Source: JAZDIU01 sp043804635 (lineage in GTDB: Bacteria; Chloroflexota; Dehalococcoidia; Dehalococcoidales; UBA2162). Taken from it: DNA of 34,957 bases. The notes below the pieces were generated by a model. The model was not told where the DNA came from. It ran no database searches and saw only the letters and a program-made list of their open reading frames with translations. The stretch is taken from assembly GCA_043804635.1 (NCBI GenBank), contig JAZDIU010000050.1, forward strand, positions 1 through 34,957, in the 5' to 3' direction. Below are positions 30,918-34,957 of the stretch, one piece after another (position 1 is the stretch's first letter; the number at the start of each line of letters is the position of its first letter). A program made the position numbers and the translations under genes.

Positions 30918-33221
30918 ATGAAAACCGGGACTATCGATAAAGAAACCGAAGTCAAGAGAGTAGTGTGCTACGCTTCACCGGGCTGCCACAACAACTGCAG
31001 CCTGCTGGTAAGCGTTAAAGACGGACAGATTGTCAAAATCCGGGGCAACCGGGAGCGGATACACGGCAGACGCGGCTTCCAGAGCTGCCCGGATAGGATG
31101 CCTCACCTGATTCAGTGGCTCTACCACCCCGACCAGCTTATGCACCCCTTGAAGAGAGTCGGCGAGCGCGGCGAGAACAAATGGCAGCAAATTTCCTACG
31201 GCCAGGCCCTGGATGAAATCGCTGAGAAACTGAAGCAAATCAAGGCGAAATACGGAGCCGAAAGCCTGACCGTAATCGAAGGTACGGAGCGGAATGACAT
31301 CTATGCCATTCGCACTCGCTTCTTGAACGTCTTCGGTAATCCCCGCAATGTCGGCGACCCGGGTGTAATCTGCGCCTGTAATAAGTCCGCTCTGAGGCGG
31401 GCTTTACTCGGCACGCCGATTATGAGCGATAAGAATAACGTTAAATGTGTCGTCGTCGCCGGCTACAACATTACGGAATCCCGCCGCCGGAAATGGCTGG
31501 ATATCGGAGAGCGGCTTGAAAAAGGCGAGCAGGTAAAGTTCATCGTCGTCGACCCCCGCCAGACCGAGGCGGCTAAGAAAGCCGACATCTGGCTCCAGCT
31601 CAGGCCCGGTACAGACACCGCCCTCTTTATGGGCTGGATAAACGTGATTATCGAGGAGCATCTCTACGATGAAGACTTTGTTAACAAATGGACTTACGGT
31701 TTCGACCAGTTGAAACAGCGGGCAGCGGAGTATACGCCGGAAAAGGTCGCTGAAATCACCTGGGTCCCCGCCGATAAAATAAGAGCCGCCGCCAGGATAT
31801 ATGCTACTAACAAGCCAGCCACTATGGGTGGCGGCGTCGCCCCCGATGAAATCGGGCTGAACGGCATTCGCGTCGAGCACGCTAAAATCTGCCTGCGGGC
31901 TATTACCGGTAATCTCAGCGTCGATGGCGGCGAAACGCCGCTAGGTCCGGGTCCAATCGTCGATGGCAAGATGGCTATCCGCGATTCTCTCCTTCAGCTC
32001 GAAGAAAAGTGCACCCCTGAAATCAGAAAAAAGCAGCTTGGTGCCGACCGCTTTAAGCTGATGACCTGGCCCGCTTATGAACTGACCAACAAACATTATA
32101 AAGAACGCTACGGTATCTCGTTAAGTATGAGCGGCCACGATTTCGTTTGTCCCCAGCCTTTAATCTGGCGCGCCATCCTCACCGAAAAACCTTATCCCAT
32201 CAAGGCGATGCTCACCTGGACGTCCAATCCGATGCTCAACGCCGGCAATACCAAGCTGGTCTATAAAGCAATGAAAAGTCCCAATCTGGACCTGCACGTC
32301 GTCCTGGAACATTTTATGACACCGACGGCTATGCTCGCCGACTATGTTCTGCCCGCCGCCAGCAAACTGGAAAGGCTGATGTGCACTCCGCACCAGGACT
32401 TTCAGCCGGTATTCCAGTGCGGCGAACGCGCTGTCGAGCCTCTGGGAGAACGCCATTCTGACTACGATTTCTGGCGCGGGCTTGCTGTCCGACTGGGACT
32501 CGGCGAGTATTTTCCCTGGAAGACCGAAAACGAATTAGCCGATTACCGGTTGAAACCGCTCGGCATCACGTTTAAGGAAGCGACTGAAAAATGTTTGATA
32601 GTCAGCAGCGAACCCTGGACTTACGAGACCATCAGTCCGAAGACCGGAAAGCCGACCGGTTTTGCCACGCCTTCCGGCAAAGCCGAACTTTCCTCGAACG
32701 TGCTTAAAGAGCTTGGCTACGACCCCCTTCCCTTCTATGAAGAGCCGCCGGAAAGCCCCCTCCGGACTCCCGATGTGGTTAAAGAATATCCTTTTATCCT
32801 GACTACAGGAGGCAGGCATAGACCTTTCTTCCATTCCGACCACCGTCAGCTAGGTATGGGTCTGCGTGAGCAGCATCCCGACCCCCTTATGGATATTCAC
32901 CCCGATACCGCCAAAAAGCTGGGAATCGCCGACGGCGATTGGGCTTATATCGAAACACGCAGGGGAGTAATAAAGCAGAAGGCGAACATCACTACTGGTA
33001 TCGACCTCCGGGTGATAAATATCGAAAGTCACTGGTGGTTCCCGGAACAGCCGGCACAGGAGCCGTGGCTGCACGGGATGTGGCAGTCGAATGCTAACGT
33101 CCTTACCTTGGACGACCCGGATGCCTGCGACCCGGTCACGGGCGGCTGGGCTTTGCGGGCGCTCTTGTGTAAAGTCTATAAAGTTCAAAGTCCGGGTGTG
33201 GTTAAGAAGAAAGTAGAATAG
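30918..33221 (+). CDS. Molybdopterin oxidoreductase, DMSO reductase superfamily (catalytic subunit)
   Basis: A 767-aa Mo- or W-bis-pterin enzyme. Residues 15-60 hold a putative 4Fe-4S site, C17-x5-C23-x3-C27-x29-C57; the first spacing is longer than the usual C-x2-4-C. C152 in DPGVICACNKS aligns with the Cys metal ligand of thiosulfate reductase and acetylene-hydratase-like members. Pterin-contact segments include VVDPRQTEAAKKADIWLQLRPGTD (within about 212-235) and LTTGGRHRPFFHSDHRQ (about 630-646). The final domain (about 650-750) is the molydopterin dinucleotide-binding barrel. There is no Tat signal, so it is probably cytoplasmic. No electron-transfer or membrane subunit follows; instead an MFS carrier starts 3 bp after the stop. 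AGGAGGG precedes the ATG. The substrate is unknown; hydratase, transhydroxylase or reductase chemistry is possible. Confidence 0.9.
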   Translation: MKTGTIDKETEVKRVVCYASPGCHNNCSLLVSVKDGQIVKIRGNRERIHGRRGFQSCPDRMPHLIQWLYHPDQLMHPLKRVGERGENKWQQISYGQALDEIAEKLKQIKAKYGAESLTVIEGTERNDIYAIRTRFLNVFGNPRNVGDPGVICACNKSALRRALLGTPIMSDKNNVKCVVVAGYNITESRRRKWLDIGERLEKGEQVKFIVVDPRQTEAAKKADIWLQLRPGTDTALFMGWINVIIEEHLYDEDFVNKWTYGFDQLKQRAAEYTPEKVAEITWVPADKIRAAARIYATNKPATMGGGVAPDEIGLNGIRVEHAKICLRAITGNLSVDGGETPLGPGPIVDGKMAIRDSLLQLEEKCTPEIRKKQLGADRFKLMTWPAYELTNKHYKERYGISLSMSGHDFVCPQPLIWRAILTEKPYPIKAMLTWTSNPMLNAGNTKLVYKAMKSPNLDLHVVLEHFMTPTAMLADYVLPAASKLERLMCTPHQDFQPVFQCGERAVEPLGERHSDYDFWRGLAVRLGLGEYFPWKTENELADYRLKPLGITFKEATEKCLIVSSEPWTYETISPKTGKPTGFATPSGKAELSSNVLKELGYDPLPFYEEPPESPLRTPDVVKEYPFILTTGGRHRPFFHSDHRQLGMGLREQHPDPLMDIHPDTAKKLGIADGDWAYIETRRGVIKQKANITTGIDLRVINIESHWWFPEQPAQEPWLHGMWQSNANVLTLDDPDACDPVTGGWALRALLCKVYKVQSPGVVKKKVE

Positions 33222-33224
33222 TTA

Positions 33225-34442
33225 ATGACTCCTAATCCCCAAAGTCCGACTTTCCAGCGCGATAGGGTTATCAACGTTTGTTTAATAATCCTCTGCCAGA
33301 GTTTCCAAGCTCTCACCGCAGGCGGAATCGCTCTCTTTCTGCCCCTGATACGCTCCGATTTGCACCTGACCTTTTCCCAGGGGGGGACTTTATCGGCAAT
33401 CGGCACCCTGTTTTATGCTCTGGCACAGATTCCCGCCGGCTACCTCTCTGACCGGTTCGGGGCAAAGCGAACCCTTGTCGTCGGTGCAATTGGCACTACT
33501 CTCCTGGCGTTTTCTTTCGGGTTGATAACTAATTATTGGCAGGCAGTGGCAAACCAGAGCCTGTCAGGAATCTTCAGGGCTTTCCTTTTTGCACCGGGAA
33601 TGTCGCTTATAACCGGGTGGTTTCCGCCGCAGAAACGCGCCACAGCTATGGCTCTCTACCTCCTTGGCGGGTTCTCAGGCAATCTCGCTATGGACCTCCT
33701 GGGACCCCTGCTGGTAACTAAGTTTGATTGGCGTTTCCCGTTTCTCTTCTTCGCCGCTATAGGTATCGTCACCGCCCTGGTTACTTTGTATTTGGGAAAA
33801 GAACCGGTGGTAACCGGCCCGAAACAAGAGGTGAACATAATTGCGGTTTTCCGTCTCTTCCGCAGCCGCTTGATGTGGGTCTGCGGTGTTATTCAGTATG
33901 TCAGACTGGCTGTGATGATGGGGACTGCTTTCTGGCTGCCCAGCCTGCTTGTCGATGAAAAAGGTATGTCTCTACAAATTGCCGGGCTGATTGTAGCTTT
34001 ACGGGCAGCTTTAACCGCACCTTCGGGCATAGTCGGCGGTTATGTCTCCGACCGTCTAAAGAGTCCAGTCGTTGTTATTGTCGGCTCGCTCGTCGTCCTC
34101 GCTATCACTACCGCTCTAATGGTGCCGCTTAATAATATGGTATTACTGGTAGTGGTTATTGCTATCAACTCGTTCTTCGTGCAGATGTATTTCGGACCCC
34201 TCTTTTCTGTCCCCGTCGAAATCATGGGAAGCCGTAGTGCCGGAACGTCCACCGGCTTTAGCAACCTCTTTGCCTGCGCCGGCGCCTTTACTTTTACCTA
34301 TCTTCTTGGTAGATTGAAAGACGCTACCGGCTCTTTTCTAACCGGTTTTGTCGCTTTAGGCATCGCCTGTGTCGTGGGTTTGGGTTTCACCTGGTTACTG
34401 GCGAGAATGAGACGCGCTGCTCTAGCTCAAAAACAAGCATAA
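33225..34442 (+). CDS. MFS transporter
   Basis: A 405-aa, 12-helix inner-membrane carrier. A hydrophilic N-terminus of 12 residues is followed by helix 1 (VINVCLIILCQSFQALT), and MFS motif A reads GYLSDRFGAKRTL (about residues 72-84). A central loop (about 190-205) divides the halves. It starts 3 bp after the molybdopterin oxidoreductase stop, so it is almost certainly co-transcribed and may move that enzyme's substrate or product. It differs from the OFA-like carriers at the left end. The next gene converges with only 7 bp between stops; no terminator hairpin was seen there. Confidence 0.87.
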   Translation: MTPNPQSPTFQRDRVINVCLIILCQSFQALTAGGIALFLPLIRSDLHLTFSQGGTLSAIGTLFYALAQIPAGYLSDRFGAKRTLVVGAIGTTLLAFSFGLITNYWQAVANQSLSGIFRAFLFAPGMSLITGWFPPQKRATAMALYLLGGFSGNLAMDLLGPLLVTKFDWRFPFLFFAAIGIVTALVTLYLGKEPVVTGPKQEVNIIAVFRLFRSRLMWVCGVIQYVRLAVMMGTAFWLPSLLVDEKGMSLQIAGLIVALRAALTAPSGIVGGYVSDRLKSPVVVIVGSLVVLAITTALMVPLNNMVLLVVVIAINSFFVQMYFGPLFSVPVEIMGSRSAGTSTGFSNLFACAGAFTFTYLLGRLKDATGSFLTGFVALGIACVVGLGFTWLLARMRRAALAQKQA

Positions 34443-34449
34443 CCCTAAT

Positions 34450-34957
34450 CTATTTATTGCTCTTTTTGTACAATTCCGGAAGAAATTTGGTGAATTGTCC
34501 CATCTCCTCTATGTTATGCTGGCGCATCGCTTTAAGGAAACGCTCCGGCGTTTTTGCTGGAAATCTGAACGTCGAGCGCACCTTAGTTCCGTAAGGTGCC
34601 GTTTTATAGTCGTGCAGCAGCCATCCAAAAGGTGTCTTTTTATCTGACATCAACCAGGTGGAGGCGCGGCTATTACCATAAACTGTGGGGATGGGATAGC
34701 CACGTGTATCATCGCCCCTTAAAAGTATCTCTGTTGCCGGAAATTCACCGATTGCCTCGACAACATGACTGATTCTAATGGGAGCGCCGCCTTTTTCATT
34801 GGGTATGAATTCCCGTGTAATCGAAACGTGGTCTTTAGGATGCCATAATTTGTAGTTCTCTGCCGAATGCAGCCACCACCAGTCGATCATCTCCGGCGTA
34901 ACTCCACGAAGTTCATGTTCAACGACAATATCAACTGTCTTGGAATTAGATTCGGCA
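34450..34957 (-). CDS. DAPG hydrolase (PhlG)-like protein, 5' end beyond window
   Basis: The frame stays open past the in-frame ATG at 34888-34890 to the window edge, adding at least 22 residues (ending VEHELRGVTPE) that match the family's usual N-terminal region. The true start therefore lies outside. Recognisable elements are GVTPEMIDWWWLH and LWHPKDHVSI, characteristic of PhlG-type hydrolases, followed by a beta-rich sheet with WLLHDYKTAPYGTKVRSTF. PhlG cleaves a carbon-carbon bond in acylphloroglucinols using zinc; His and Glu residues in these motifs are the likely metal ligands. Substrate here is unknown. Convergent with the MFS carrier next to the molybdopterin enzyme; a link to phenolic or polyketide metabolism is only inferred. 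Confidence 0.75.
   Translation of the reverse strand, partial: AESNSKTVDIVVEHELRGVTPEMIDWWWLHSAENYKLWHPKDHVSITREFIPNEKGGAPIRISHVVEAIGEFPATEILLRGDDTRGYPIPTVYGNSRASTWLMSDKKTPFGWLLHDYKTAPYGTKVRSTFRFPAKTPERFLKAMRQHNIEEMGQFTKFLPELYKKSNK

Overview
The window is bacterial, from an anaerobe rich in flavin and Fe-S enzymes. Evidence: a four-subunit pyruvate-type 2-oxoacid:ferredoxin oxidoreductase, a DUF362 protein, an aldo/keto reductase with two 4Fe-4S motifs, a Cys-ligated molybdopterin oxidoreductase, an Isf-like flavoprotein, a TRAP transporter and five MFS carriers. Several genes appear to start at TTG or GTG, and most have Shine-Dalgarno sites. The gene set fits a sediment Chloroflexota of Dehalococcoidia type, but this is a gene-content inference and the taxon is not proven. 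Base composition is uneven: by hand count, one 60-base line is 38% GC at 3601-3660, 63% at 25741-25800, 33% at 30481-30540 and 58% at 31081-31140.

Layout. 1-4565: AT-rich block with a truncated-looking flavodoxin, a VOC protein, two OFA-like MFS carriers and an MFS remnant, closed by a 45-bp tRNA-Lys 3' fragment that looks like the outer attachment site of an integrated element. 4573-6111 (-): membrane-anchored spermidine synthase-like protein. 6233-8245: msrB-msrA-serine protease operon behind a perfect inverted repeat. 8265-10037: small unknown gene, MFS carrier, tRNA-Glu(CTC). 10182-13765 (-): three-gene set of Isf-like flavoprotein, MFS carrier and an unrecognised cysteine-rich protein built of two copies of one domain. 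13893-16285: divergent ketol-acid reductoisomerase homologue, small winged-helix-like protein, DUF998 membrane protein. 16499-18933: DUF362 protein and Fe-S aldo/keto reductase. 19024-22200 (-): TRAP transporter dctP-dctQ-dctM. 22346-24432: ArsB/NhaD-type carrier and CBS protein. 24443-27515: tRNA-Arg(CCG) and porGDAB. 27516-27880: gene-free stretch with interspersed palindromic repeats. 27881-30079: katG. 30320-30872: tRNA-Pro(TGG) with a tiny AT-rich cassette bounded by a duplicate of the tRNA 3' end. 30918-34957: molybdopterin oxidoreductase, MFS carrier and, convergent, a DAPG-hydrolase (PhlG)-like gene running off the window.

How the parts could work together (inference): carriers for small organic acids or anions (MFS, TRAP, ArsB/NhaD-type) feed an oxidoreductive metabolism in which PorGDAB generates reduced ferredoxin, with Fe-S and flavin oxidoreductases as partners. 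KatG and MsrAB give oxygen-damage protection. The most novel items are the duplicated five-cysteine-per-repeat protein with its flavoprotein and MFS neighbours, and the minimal one-gene cassette in tRNA-Pro. No CRISPR array, rRNA, transposase or integrase was seen.
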